Source: Symsagittifera roscoffensis
Lineage: Eukaryota > Xenacoelomorpha > Acoela > Convolutidae
Assembly: GCF_963678635.1 (NCBI RefSeq)
Contig: NC_087071.1
Location: 14,655,216 to 14,719,215, forward strand
Direction: 5' to 3'
DNA length: 64,000 nucleotides
The translations under genes were made by a program, and so were the position numbers. Under the pieces are notes generated by a model. That model searched no databases and had not been told where the DNA came from. It saw nothing but the letters and a program-made list of their open reading frames with translations. Below, piece after piece: positions 1-11,600 of this stretch; position 1 is the stretch's first letter; every line of letters starts with the position of its first letter.

Positions 1-2558
1 CCCCACCGAAAAGACTGTTTGTTACATGCCTTTAGAGATTCTCGGAAATGAACGGTATATGTGTGTAGATCAGGTATGAATCGTTGTAAGTGATTTAACG
101 TCCCCATAAACGAGCGGAGCTGCTTTAAGGTTTTGGGATGTTTAAGTGATCGAACTGCATCAATCTTTGAAAATTTCGGGCAGTACCCGTACTCATTAAT
201 GACATAACCTAGCCATGTTAATTGGTTTACTGAGAACTCGCACTTACTGAGTTTCAATGCCCAGCCTTCTGCATCGAGTCGCTGCATCACTCTTTCAACC
301 AGGTCATTATGTGCTTGAACGTCTCCTTTCGTGACTACTAGAATGTCGTCGAGGTAGCAAACCACACCTTCTAATCCTTGCAAGGTACAATCCATCGCCC
401 TCTGAAACTCGGTTGGCATGTCAGTCAACCCATAGAACCCTGTCTTAAACCGATAGGTTCCCGTAGCATCTCCGCATAAAATATTGAAATTACAATGATT
501 GCTGGTGGCTGAAGACAATGGCAGCTGGCTGAAAGCATATTTCAAGTCTAACGAGGTGAACCAAACGATGCCTGGTACATCTTTAGTGATTATTTGAGCC
601 ACAGAATCGACAAGCTCGTGAATATTTGGCATCTGGTACTTGTTCTTCCAGATTTGCGCATTCATGGGTTTAGCATTTAAAGCAAGTTTTATCGAGCCGT
701 CCTTCTTGGCAGTCAGTACAATGGGTGCTATGAAATAGTCTGTTGTGCATTTGTCCAGTTTCTCAATGTGACCTTGTTTTACCAACTGTTTGATTTCGTT
801 AGCGACTCTGTCCTGGATGTGAATTGGGACTTTACGTCCCTTAACCTGACGTGGTACCAGTGGATACTTGAAGTTTGTAAACACTTTGTGATTCTTTGAT
901 CTTCCTAATCGATTAAATACGTGCGCGTATTTTTTAGCGAAGAAAGAACTCCAATAATCGGAGACAGGATCCTGGTTCAGAACCTCAAGTTTCTGAACGT
1001 GTTCTGCCTTCAGTTGGGTGGTCACGATTCCCAATTGGTCTTGTAAGTCCAAACCCAACAGGTCTCTTGTTCTGTTCTTCGAGACAAGGAAGCAAGCCTC
1101 TTCCACTCTCCAACCACTAGACGAGATCGGTAGACAAACTGAGCCGAGAAGGCGGATTGGTTTTTTATTGTAATCAACATACAGAGTGTCTATAGGATTC
1201 CGTGCTACGTCTCGAAATTTGAACGACGGGTTGCGCTGTAATATCAAATCGCAAGTCCGTTTATTAATGAATGAGACAGGACTTCCAGTGTCGATGGTTG
1301 AGTAGAAAAAGCTCGAACCCGTACGCAGCTGGATACTGAGGCTTCTCGGTTTCCCGTTGTTTGATCTGAGAAGCTCAACGCTATCAATCCTAACAGCACT
1401 TTCAAGTTGTAGCACACTGTATTCGGGTTCGCTATCATAGTCTGCATCAATGAAGTTACAGTCAATTGAGGGGTCAGTCACTTCCTCACTATCATCGACC
1501 AAATTGACGCGACGTCTTGACGAGTTACAGCATTTAGCAAAATGACCTCGTTTTTTGCAAAGATTACAGGTAACCTCTCGGGCGGGACACGACTTTCTGT
1601 GTTCCGGGCTAAAAGGGTTGCCACAGAAAAAACATGCTTTGTTGCCTTTGTTACTTTGTATATTTGGTCGATTAGAGTTGTTCTGAGGAGTATTTCGCTT
1701 TCCTCTAGATGACTGTAATGAGAAAGTGGGTTCTTGTTTTATCTTGATATTTCCAGTGACTTGGTTATGTGGGAGTAGTTTTTGGAACTGGGCCGATGTA
1801 CTAGCCCCTTTTTCGCATTCTAGAGCGAGTTGGAATGTATCGTCTAAATCTGATTTTGCCTTAATCAGCTGCTGTTGCACATCCACATCACGAATTCGTC
1901 CTATGAAAAGATCTTTCAGGGTACCCCTCTCTTGAGCACGTGGCCAATTACACAAGGCAATTTGAGCACTGAGGCGAGCGTAGAATGAAGAAAAGGTGTC
2001 ATTTTCCAACATAAAGATATTGTTGTACAGTTTAATGCGCTCGACAGTATAATCGCGTTCTATCTTGAATAGTGTTTCGCAGGCTTTGTGGAAATCGCGG
2101 AAAGGAGTGACACTGATGTCCGTATGCGGGTAGGAATCCGCGAAGCGTCGTTTCCCTTCGCTTCCTAGAGCGAAAAACAACCGTGACTTCAGTCGGGCTT
2201 CTGCTTCGTGATAGAACCAGTTTAGGCCTATTCTGGGGCCTTTCCTTCTGCGCTCGGCATTGTATTCGGCCATGCGGCGAACTGCTGCCTAATCTCTGAG
2301 GAGGCGTGCATCGGCCTCCGCAGCTGTTTCCGTCGCTCCTATGATCTCAGCTTTTGGAGGTGGTTCGTCGATGACCTCCGTGGGTTCTGCTAATAACTCC
2401 TGAGGGTTCAGAATATCTTTTAACCCCACCGCCAGGAAGAACTGCCCAATCCAAGATTCCCAAAGGAATGGGGGGTTAATCGAAGGTTTCGCCCAAAAAG
2501 GGGGAATACCCAACAGGTCAGTCCTGTCTTCGTTCACAGGAACTGCTGGCTGCGCCAT
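1..2558 (-). CDS. Ty3/gypsy-type LTR retrotransposon gag-pol (element 1), cut by the window edge
   Basis: Read on the minus strand from the ATG at 2558, one frame stays open to the window edge apart from one TAG at 2291-2289 (codon 90). Order of parts: an N-terminal gag with the motif IPPFW; a matrix/capsid-like region; two zinc knuckles (1634-1588, and 1568-1530 reading CNLCKKRGHFAKCC); an aspartic protease with the active-site motif DTGSP near 1290; and reverse transcriptase with the TSLDLKYAFSQLP block and the YLDDI catalytic motif near 356-342. RNase H and integrase would lie left of position 1. Gag, protease and RT share one frame, so no frameshift is needed between gag and pol. The early TAG falls inside gag and looks like a single point mutation, although readthrough cannot be excluded. 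The gag start resembles those of the elements at 18694 and 35154. The high integrity suggests a young copy. Confidence 0.93.
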
Positions 2559-3500
2559 GAGATTTGCCGAGATTTAAAGGACAAAACTAGATTGTTCATA
2601 ATAGTGAATTGATTGATTAGTTGCTTTGATTCTTAGTTACTTGAGATTTTAGTTAGCCAGACTTAGACTAAATGAAATAGAACAAATAGAGATTGAATAA
2701 ACTTTACATCTAACAACGATGTATACAAAACATAAGAGTGAACACACACAGTGTGTCGCTCGGTAAGGCCAATCCGGTGACCTTGAGCAGACTGGTAAAT
2801 AACTATGCAGCATGGCTGCAAAAGACAGCAAAATAAATGAGGTACTAAATGTCGCCTCATCACAATGCACAACTCTTCTATACGCAATTTCCGCTATAGC
2901 AGATACTCGTGTTTTCAATTATGTCAGCCTTATGTCATCAGTGAGGGTACGATTAGAAAAGATGGCACTCCTGAGTTGTCGAAACCACTCGTGCCATTGC
3001 AATGGACCGTCGCTATACTGCGATCTTTTCCAACCGTGTAGAGGATCTTGACGACTTGGAGTTAGTGCTTCGCTGAATCCTGTACGGTTATGAGTTTGTT
3101 GGATAGCGAACCAGTATAACTCGCTGTGTTAGAAAAAACGGATCGTACTGTCGTACTGTACCTGACGGAAAAGGGCGGTGCGGGGCGGGGGTGTAATAAG
3201 GCGTCTCTGTATGATAAGAGGTACAAGGAACAAGTTTTGAAGGAAATGACGAAGGTTTATTATAAACCCTGCCTGTACTCAAAAAAAAAACAGCTCGCAA
3301 TAGTGTGGAGCGAGTGCTTTTGTAGCAAGGCTGGACATTGCATGCCTGTGTGGAAGGGGTGTGAATAATATGAACATAAAACAATACTGAGGGAAGCAAT
3401 AAATATGAGTTCTATCCTCTAGATACTGTATAAATCAAGGGTCATTTAATACCATATAAATCCTTTAGACACCATATAAGTTTTTATGAGTATTGCTGCG
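2559..3500 (-). other. Probable 5' LTR and leader of element 1; outer boundary not resolved
   Basis: On the minus strand the sequence just before the gag ATG ends in ...TCTCA and is followed by TGGCGCAGCCAGCAG, which resembles a primer binding site that overlaps the start codon. Element 2 has the same layout. The LTR should therefore end at 2558 and extend rightwards. The second LTR is outside the window, so the outer end could not be found by comparison. No other gene is seen in this stretch; the open frames on both strands lack supporting motifs. Confidence 0.45.
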
Positions 3501-4488
3501 TTCTCGAACCGGGTTCATCAGCGTGAGAGAAGACTAGTCTTTTGGCCGCACGGCAATTACTTCCTAAAATGAGTGCGACCATTTCAATACCAATTCCAGC
3601 AGTGATTGTTCAATTTCCATGTCAAGACCTTTTTTCTATTGAATGTTCAGATTTCGATTTTCAGACGATTTTGTCTCTTCCCTCGCCCATATGCGTTGGC
3701 TGGGCTGACTCAATGATTTTTGGGCTAAATCGCAAAAATCCCAGGCAATTCGAACATTATTATTAATCAAGCCAAATCGTTGAACTCCAATTTGAGACAA
3801 CCGGCTTTCTTTCTAAAGATCACAAAAAGCCTAATGAAACGATCTTCGACGCAATTTTTACAGACATATTCTTTTTTTTCAAACGTTCTCATGTGACCTT
3901 TGTTAAATTCAGTTCCACACATTTTATACGAATAGTAATTTTACTATATTCAAAATGTGTTATTTTTTCTACACTTTTTAAAAGTTTTTAGAAAAAAAAA
4001 TTGTGGTTTATCTCGGCAGGTTGTTCAATTTCCAAGAAACAGAGAAAAAATTCTCATCTGGCATAATTCAGAGCAGCCAGTATCCAAAAAAATAGCCGTT
4101 CATTCCCAGTTCGAGAAATCGCAGTTCATTATGTTGAAATTGGTTACGCCCTTGATTAAATCCTGTTCTGTAGATTCTCCAATGTCACATCTTCTCTCTA
4201 AATCCAAAAATGCTGCCTAAATCGCTGTATGTTCAGTCTCAATCTTTTTGTATAGATTTAACCTTTTTCTTACAAAAATACTGTTGGTTTGCTTAACAAT
4301 TTTTTTTTCAATTGTGTCGAAAAACTACTTGATTGAGTTAAATAAGCCTTTTACCAGCGCCTTGTTGAGGAAATTTTGTCCGTTCTCTAATCCTAGATCC
4401 AAATCAAAAGTGGATCTGGTTTTTTGTTCGCATTGTTTAACCGCCAAAATTTCGTTTTTTTTTTCTCGAGATTCTTTTCTTTTCTGCA
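3501..4488. other. Stretch with no supported gene
   Basis: AT-rich sequence with poly-T and poly-A runs. A 74-codon frame at 3542-3766 and TTG-started frames at 3957 and 4248 are open by chance as far as I can tell; they show no domain motif and no convincing splice context. The first exon of gene A could lie here or further upstream, but I could not identify it. Confidence 0.4.
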
Positions 4489-4496
4489 TTTTCATA

Positions 4497-4963
4497 GGGG
4501 GGTTGATAAATTAGACGATAAGCAAATTAGACGGAGGTACTTAAAAGGAAATTAGACGGTTTTGCAAAACTGCAATTGTGAGAAAATAGACGAAAGTGAG
4601 AAAAATTAATTTTGTTTGCACACAAATTGCGTTAGAAAAATAAAAAAGTTTGTAGACAACAGTTCAATTTCGGTGTCCAAAAACTTTACAAGTCAATCAT
4701 GCATAATCTATTCAATTCAAAACTCTCCTGTAATATTCAGATTTGACATTTTATGTTCATTTGAACTAATTGTTTTGATAGGTATTGAAATTTTATGTTC
4801 TTTTTGTATTTGTGAAACTTGACTCTTAAGAAAAAATTTTGTTGGCCCTTTCCTTTTCATACTTTTTTCGTCTAAAATGCCAGCTCTGTAAAAAATAAAT
4901 TCCGTCTAATTTCGTTTTTGTAGTATCCGTCTAATTTGCTTATCGTCTAATTTCCTAGGCCCC
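4497..4963. mobile_element. Short non-autonomous DNA transposon (MITE), hAT-like
   Basis: The left end (4497-4559) and right end (4906-4963) form an inverted repeat of more than 50 bp. The shared core is AAATTAGACGATAAGC followed by a second AAATTAGACGG, and the outer tips begin with GGGG. Further GACG motifs lie just inside the ends (4587, 4869), like the subterminal repeats bound by hAT transposases. The flanks carry TTTTCATA (4489-4496) and TTTTGATA (4964-4971), an 8-bp duplication with one mismatch, which is the length made by hAT elements. The interior has no transposase, so it depends on a partner elsewhere. Confidence 0.75.
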
Positions 4964-4971
4964 TTTTGATA

Positions 4972-6562
4972 GAATCAAGTCTGACATTAAATGCGGCCCG
5001 CCTCCCTTATTTGTCTGTTTGTTTTCTGGTTCCTCTGGGCCTGTTCTTAATAAAAGTGTGCTTGTTTCCGCTACCAATGGTTCTATTTTAACGGCGATCG
5101 AAAATTATTGAATATAACTAAAAGAAAGTTTTTTATTGGATGAAGGTTGCAAATTATGGTTCAGCCGGAACGCAGGAATTACCCACTTGCTCAAGGCTAT
5201 GGACTGCGACATAATAAACTATAGTGATACCACTAGTATGCTCAAATTGAGGAAAATCTCAAAAGAAAAATCGAGAAGTTAAATTAAAATTGTTTTTTTT
5301 TTGGTTCATTTGGACTTCGAAGAGACTTCAAGGGACTTCAATTGGACACTCGCCTACAGGTTTCTAATTGAATCAAAAGGTCAAAATGAAAGACTAAATT
5401 GGATAATCACAACATACTTGACGCTGTTTTTATTATTTTTTTTTTTTGCAAATTTTTAGTATCAGCTCGATCCAGGACGCTTTTTTCTCTGAGCGTGGCA
5501 CAACTGAGTAAAAAACTGGTAAAAATTGAGTACAAACTTATTAACACTGACAATATTTTCAATTTCATTTAGATTGTTTTTAGCTTTGAGAAAGTCAGTT
5601 CTTACAAAGAGTACATAAAAAAGCCGTCATAAACGTTTAAATAGAAAGTCAAAAAAAAGTCTGGATAAAAAATTCCAAGAAAAATATTTTCAATCGGGAA
5701 AACGTTCTATGCTTTTCACGAATTTTTTTTCGTTATCGAATTTTGAAAGTGCACCAGACGTTACCATTTCTGTTGATTAAACATTTAAACCCTTTAATAA
5801 AATCACAATTGTTTTGAAAGTTCAATTTCTAACTTCATTGTCTTTTATGTCGGTGAATTGCTTTGTTTTTGCTGAAACAATTCTATTTTAGCCAAAATAA
5901 TTGATCTTTTGGAGCGCTCTGTTTTGATGTGCCGCGTAGCCTATTAACATCTTTGAACTCAAACATTAAACCTATAAAGCATGGTGTTTTCAAACTCCCA
6001 AATAAATTTTAGTGAATAAGTCATCGTTGAAAGAAACTAAAAACAATCTAGATTGACCAAAAAAAATGAGATTTTCCAACTTGATTTTTCAACTTCCTCT
6101 TCCATTTTTGACCATTGTCCTAAGAACAGCGTCTGCACTTTATGGTGGTGAGTCTTTTTACCCAAATATTGTGCTTCTGACCGCCCCCTCCACTCAATTC
6201 TGGGCTGCCAAAATTTTTCAAAGGGTCCCTCATTTGATATAACATTATGACATCCCTTTTCCGGTGAAAAACGCCAAAATTTTTCTGGAGACGCTTTTGG
6301 CGCCAAATGACTAAAGCGCTCGTAAAAAAAAACTTTCTTTTTTGATCAAAATGTTCCAAAAAAGCCTCCTGTATTAAATTGAAACTTTTTTTTGTACAAG
6401 AGTAGTTTGAATTTTTATCCGTAACTATATCTATTGGATATTACAATCAAGCACTCGTTTTTGGGGCTTGAGACCTCCTCGTTTGAATTCCTTGTAAGTT
6501 TTTTGAAAACGTTGAAAAGGGAAAAAAAGTCATCTAATTTTAATTTTGAGAATATTTTTTAG
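4972..6562. other. Stretch upstream of the first identified exon of gene A
   Basis: AT-rich, intron-like or intergenic sequence. The exon at 6563 begins in phase 1 and needs a donor exon upstream. I looked for an ATG followed by a hydrophobic signal sequence and a G|GT donor and found none that I could defend. The first exon may lie left of element 1. Confidence 0.4.
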
Positions 6563-6656
6563 CTGATGAAATCAACATAGACTGTCCGGACGAAAACTAC
6601 TGTAGAAATGGAGCTCAGTGCATCTACCTGCCTGAAATTGAATCAATGTCATGTCG
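6563..6656 (+). CDS. Gene A exon: first part of an EGF-like module
   Basis: The acceptor is TTTTTTAG and the donor is CG|GTTAGA. The exon starts in phase 1 and ends in phase 2. It encodes about 30 residues, including CPDENYCRNGAQC, and ends at SCR, giving Cys1 to Cys4 of an EGF fold. Joined to the exon at 9624 the spacing is C-x5-C-x5-C-x10-C-x-C-x8-C, the standard EGF pattern, with the closing CxC split by the intron. EGF modules are found in secreted or surface proteins, where they mediate binding. Neighbouring exons belong to a TSP1-like module, so the product is probably an extracellular mosaic protein. The donor GTTAGA is not the best consensus, but the six-cysteine fit across the join is strong evidence. 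Confidence 0.8.
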
Positions 6657-6888
6657 GTTAGACTAATCAATTTTCTTTTTTTTAAAACTTTTTCGATCCA
6701 AGTAACTGTACCAGTATAGTATCGTTTTTCACTATGGGATTATTAGCCAGCATGAGTTAGTCCACATGGTTATCACCCACTTATCGGTCGTTTGTGATGT
6801 TGTTTTTCATAGCGATAGTTTTCATTTTGACCCATGTGAACAATCTTCCCCATAAAATTAAGGGGCAAGTTCAAGCATTGTGCATGTA

Positions 6889-7120
6889 CTCCCGAGTCGA
6901 GGTGCTCGCTTTATGTTTCGACCCTGCTCGACAGAAAAGGTTGCACTGAACCGTGCTCCACCCAAGCAAGATACAATCGTGCTCGAGGTGTGTCTCGACC
7001 GTACTCGAGGTATGTTTCGAGCCTACCCGAGGTATGATTCGACCGCCCTCGAGGTATTTTTCGATTGATGCTCAACCCAAAGCCTTTTCTCGAATATTCT
7101 TTTTCGGTCGAGCACTGACA
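6889..7120. mobile_element. Short inverted-repeat element with internal tandem repeat (family E, copy 1)
   Basis: The left tip CCCGAGTCGAGGTGCTCG matches the tip of the element at 59982-60414. Inside, 6900-7075 is an imprecise tandem array of units about 22-24 nt long, with the core CTCGAGGTATGTTTCGACC. The right tip near 7105-7120 is an eroded inverted copy. It lies in the intron between the two EGF exons. Many CG dinucleotides make it stand out from its AT-rich surroundings. Confidence 0.55.
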
Positions 7121-7146
7121 TCTTTTTAATTTCGACACTGTCTTAA

Positions 7147-7796
7147 CAACACCCCGAAGTTGCCCCCCCCCCCAAAAAAAAATTCAATTGCAAAGCGAAT
7201 TTCGTATATAACCAAGATTTCCGAAACTTTTTGCATGTTAAATTGAAATTTTGTGTGCATAACGTAGTCTTGAAAATACAAAAAAGATTTTTGTTTTGGT
7301 TTCTCTGGATAACTTTCAAAAACGCTCAAAAAGTCTGTTTTCTTAAAACTCCTCGTTTATGCATGCCATGATAAATGCGTGATTAATTCGAAATTCAGTT
7401 TTGTAAAACGACCATCTTCAAAAAATTTTGCCAAAAATGAAAAAGTTAGCTTTCTTCCGTTATATGATTTGAGAAGGACAACTTAATGATAAACCTTGTT
7501 TTTTTTGTAAATGCAAGACTGCCAATCCTTTTGTGACCATAGTTTTGATTGAACCAAAATCTTTGTCACTTGAGTGCGGCTACGAACACAAACCAAAAAT
7601 TATGAGAAGTTAGATTTGAAAAACTTTTAGACTTATTAGAAAATGCGTTGGTCGTGCGTTTCCATATATGAAAAATAACTAATTATAGTCCCCTAAAGCA
7701 ATATTTTCTACTTCTGAAATAGCATTAAAAGTGTATGGCTAGCATTTTTCGATACAAAAAAAAGTATGAACAGCATTTTTTGCTTACCGGGGTTGG
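7147..7796. mobile_element. Inverted-repeat element of family A, old copy
   Basis: The right end contains AGCATTTTTTGCTTACCGGG, an inverted version of the family A tip (TACCCGGGTTGAC followed by AAAAAATGC). The left end near 7155 reads CACCCCGAAGTTGCCC. An internal block (about 7505-7630, GTAAATGCAAGAC...) recurs at 30515-30630 inside the family A copy at 30231-30800. It is diverged and abuts the family E element. Confidence 0.45.
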
Positions 7797-8708
7797 AAGT
7801 TTTTTTCGTATATTGCCTAACAGTTCGTTTTAATTAGCAAACTTTCATCAACTTGCGCGTGTTGCCCTCGACTTGCGTCTTTTTTAGTTCCTGATTAAAA
7901 TATGTATTCTCGGTAATTTCGCAGGAGAGTTTAAAGTTTTTTGAGCAATATGCAATTAGTAGCATTGCAACTAATGGTGATGGGTGTGCGCTTTTTAGAG
8001 TTATAATGAGGGTGCTACAAACGAGCTAAATTTGATGTTCAGTTTATCAGAAGGTGTGCTAGATGAATTTCTGAAAACATTTGTATCTTTTTTTGTTCAA
8101 TTTTGACTTGACCACTTTTGTTCAAATTATTGCATAACCAAAGTGTGTTATGATATGCCAAATTGGAATATGATAAGCGGAGTTGTTGGTTGCAATCTTT
8201 TAAAGTTTCTTAAACTTTTGTAAGCACTAAATCAGCACTAAACTGTAGGACTTCTTTCAATTCTTTTGTAACCATTTTTGGCAGTTTTGTTCTGAATGAA
8301 CTTTGCTATGGGCAAAACAGTGAAAACTGATGCCTGGAGTTTTTTCTGTAACAAATTGTTTCAGCACAGAAGTAATTCAACCAAACCAAAAATTTTTTTC
8401 TACGATGTTTTGTTCTTACTATGCATCATACGCATTTAGTGACATGGTTATTTTTTTTTAATCTCAGGTTTACGTTCTGGAAATTTTTCTGAAAAAAATG
8501 TGTGGCAAGTGTTTTCTTGCATGGAAAAGTATGGACAGCTCGTAAAATTAATCGTTTGTTCAGTTCCGACAATTAAACTGATAAATTAGATACTATATTT
8601 TTACAAAAATTAGATACAAATTTTTCGTTTGGTTTTCTGCGATAAATTTTCTGCCTTATCTTCATATGAATTGGGATATTTTTGGGATATTTTGCTTTTT
8701 CATTTATT

Positions 8709-9085
8709 GTTCCGGTTTCGTAACCAAAGTAACGGAACTACTGTGCTTGGGGAGGGTTTTTTTCTACAGACAAAGGTTGACTTTTTAACTAGCCAATTTT
8801 GACGGTTTTTTTTCTCCATTCGAAAGCTATTGTTGTCTTGAGCTTAAATTTGAAAAGATATTTCACCTGTGAACATTTGTCGCAAAGTTATGGGGTTTTA
8901 AAGATTGCCATTTTGGCCGAATTGGGACAATTAACGCTCGATATATTTCTCGCTATTAACGCGTAAGCGAGACTTAATCTGTCTTGGAAAATGATCCAAT
9001 TTTGTTCAAGGAAGCTTATATGTCATAATTGACTTATTAAAAGGAGCAAAAATGATCACTTCATACTTAACATGACGTGTGGGGG
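8709..9085 (-). mobile_element. Dispersed repeat family C, copy 1 (partial)
   Basis: In reverse orientation it matches copies at 44671-45186, 45430-45905 and 54191-54722. Shared signatures are ACAATTAACGC..., CTATTAACGCGTAAGCG, CATTTTGGCC and AACTAGCCA. No coding frame is maintained between copies, so it is non-autonomous. Confidence 0.7.
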
Positions 9086-9623
9086 AATATTTTGACAAAA
9101 ATCTCAATTTCTTTTTTATTTTTAATTTTTACTTTTTTACACTCAATTTTTTCAGGTTTGTACTGCTTTATAGACATAAAAAGGCAGTTAGAACATCCAG
9201 GGCTTCACCCTGCTACGAGTGTTCTTGTTCTCTTTGTGTGCTTACCATATAATCCGGACTGACATCCGGAACTCATTTCCAGATTGTTGAAATGACGCTG
9301 AATTTAATTCATCGTCTGCAAATTTTTAGTAGCAAAAAGAATCAGAACTATAAAAATTCAGACCAGATTTATGAAAATTAGTCTCCTGTTTCAAACTCTT
9401 CCCAGTCTCCATTTTATGGTTTTTGCGCCGACTTGAAAACGCCAAAAATTGATGGAACACTTTAATTGATTGTAAATTTTCATGTAAAATAATTTTTCGA
9501 TGTATTAAAAAGTGATTTACTGTACTGTAAGTTTCTAATGAGAAATTAAGCAGAAATCTTCGTCAGCTAATATCTCCACGTAAAATAAAGATGTGCGGAA
9601 ATAGTTTTTCTGTTTTTTTTCAG

Positions 9624-9682
9624 CTGCAAAGAAGACTTCTGGGGAGAACATTGCGAAAGGCCAAAAAAAGTGCCAGAAGAAG
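9624..9682 (+). CDS. Gene A exon: second part of the EGF-like module
   Basis: The acceptor is TTTTTTTTCAG and the donor is G|GTAACT. The exon begins in phase 2 and ends in phase 1. It encodes CKEDFWGEHCERPKKVPEEG, supplying Cys5 and Cys6 with the C-x8-C spacing and the Gly before the last Cys typical of EGF modules. The phase match with the exon at 6563 is exact, and the residue formed across the join is Arg. Confidence 0.82.
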
Positions 9683-10143
9683 GTAACTTTTTGTCTGAAA
9701 CCACGAAGCAGAAACAAACTATCCACATCACTATTTTGTCTGAGCTCACCAATTATCAAAAAAAAAGTTTTAAAAAAATCAGCTCGGAAACTTTTGAAAA
9801 GTGTTATCTGAGATAATTTTAACAGAACTATTCACGAGAAGCTAACGACTATTCTCACAATTTTGTATGAAAAAAAAAATTCTACTGTGTAGCGAGAACT
9901 ACGCCATTTGCTCACTAACCGTGTAACAAGTTGAAATTCGCGCCTTCACAGATATCAATTACTGAATACGTTTTCATTTTGAGCGTCAGGTGTCATTTTT
10001 TTCAAAAAGCATTGAGTGCAATTTTGCTCCTAGGTAATTTTTGTTACAAAATTCTTTAAAAAATCATTTTTGCATAAAACACTAACTATTAACAAAAACT
10101 GGGAAAAGTACTTGAAATTCGGCTTAAATTATTTTTGTTTCAG

Positions 10144-10155
10144 GGTTCGTTTGCG
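10144..10155 (+). CDS. Gene A 12-nt microexon
   Basis: A TTTTGTTTCAG acceptor and a GTAAGT donor enclose only GGTTCGTTTGCG. It enters and leaves in phase 1, adding Gly-Phe-Val-Cys and the first base of the next codon. Spliced to the exon at 24957 the join reads ...VCGD..., parallel to ...ICGD... in gene B, where a 30-nt exon (47445) joins the exon at 50996. That parallel is the main reason for believing so small an exon; the splice sites are good but a chance pairing is possible. Confidence 0.6.
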
Positions 10156-10896
10156 GTAAGTGATTAAACTGTTTTGATATAAGAATCGATGCTTAAAAAT
10201 ATATATTTGGCGAAACCAGCCCGAATTGACAAAGACATAGATTACAATCGATTGACTCTGGTAAAGACACTGGTTATTTCTTTCCAGAAACTGTTTAATT
10301 CTACACTAGAAAAAAATAGAGCACTTCTGCACGGAAAATACAAAAAAAACTAGGCTATTAATCTACATAAAATTTCTGTCTAGAAAAACAGCTTCCGTTG
10401 CGTAAGGGTGCTGAACTTGAATCAGAATCTATTCACTTTTTATACTGCATACAATCCGTTTTTTAGACAAAGTAATCGAGTTGTCTGAACTGAACTGTAA
10501 AAAAATCCTACAGTATGAACTTTTCTCTAATTGGATAGAACAGAACCGTTGAAAAGTTGTTTATTAATCTATAATGGAAACTACAATCTTACTTTAATCA
10601 TTCCGGAAGCTCAGAAAATGCGTTTCATTGAAGTTTTTATCTTACTTTTTCCGGAAGCTTATTGAATTAAAAAAAACTATTCAAGCAAATTATTCTATCT
10701 AATTAAACTGATAAATGTAGGCTGAATCCTGCTGAGCTAGGGTTTTTCATTTCGCATTTCACATCGTAATTTTCTGAAAAAAAAAACATTAAAAAAACTC
10801 ATATTATCTATGAAAACAAGAGAACAAACCCGGATTGATGAGCTTGACATCAGTTCCGAGTAAAATGATCATATTTTGGTAGTATTTGACCGAATT

Positions 10897-11016
10897 TGAG
10901 ACTAATTGACTATGTTTCGAATGAGTTGGAACCCGATGCTAAGGTCAAAAACTAATTGTTGAGACTAATTGACTATGTTTTGAACGACTTGGAACCCGAT
11001 GACCGACGGTCAAAAA
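10897..11016. repeat. Local tandem duplication of about 60 bp
   Basis: Two adjacent copies share GAGACTAATTGACTATGTTT, then TTGGAACCCGATG and GGTCAAAAA. They differ at several bases, so the duplication is not recent. Confidence 0.75.
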
Positions 11017-11540
11017 AATGCTCTCGGCCTTTTTATATCTGAGCTTGTTTTTTTTAAAGGGGTTTTCCCAAAAAAATACTGCTTCCCGGGCTAAGTTTCT
11101 GGAAAACATTTCTTGAGTGCGACTAAGTTTCATTCAGCTTTTTATTTTTCTTTGACATAGTGTTTGATCTTGTTGAGACAGTTTTTAACAAAATTTTGAT
11201 GTTGCTTTTGACTCTACATTTTCTTATTCACTGAAAAAGGTTCAAAATTTGTTTAAAATAGCGCAGTTTTTTTTCGACTCATATTTGTGTACGAGCATAT
11301 TTTGTCATGGAATCTCGACTAAATTTTATTGGTTGTGTTCGACTCTGTTGCGATATAGTGATCGAATATCTTGCCAACTTAAGTTTGTTTTAGTGTCAGC
11401 GTCTCTTTTTTGATCATTTGTTTTTAGACTTTTTAGATGTTTCTAGACAAATCTGGAGAATGATTCTGAGCCAAGCAATGTCTATCAACTCGATATTTTA
11501 GGTTCAATCAGAATTGGACCACATCTGAGGATAACATAGA

Positions 11541-11600
11541 TTAACGTGCTCAAAAAGTGACTTTTTATTCAGTAATTAACGTGCTCAAAAAATGACTTCT
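11541..11600. repeat. Short tandem duplication
   Basis: TTAACGTGCTCAAAAAGTGA and TTAACGTGCTCAAAAAATGA occur about 36 bp apart with similar following bases. Confidence 0.65.

Noticed and set aside
3542-3766. 74-codon open frame
   Set aside because: It begins at a non-ATG codon with no splice signals or motifs, and is within chance length for this sequence.
4248-4514. Hydrophobic open frame resembling a signal peptide
   Set aside because: It starts at TTG, not ATG, and poly-T rich sequence yields such hydrophobic frames by chance. No donor fits the exon at 6563, and the frame runs into the hAT-like element.
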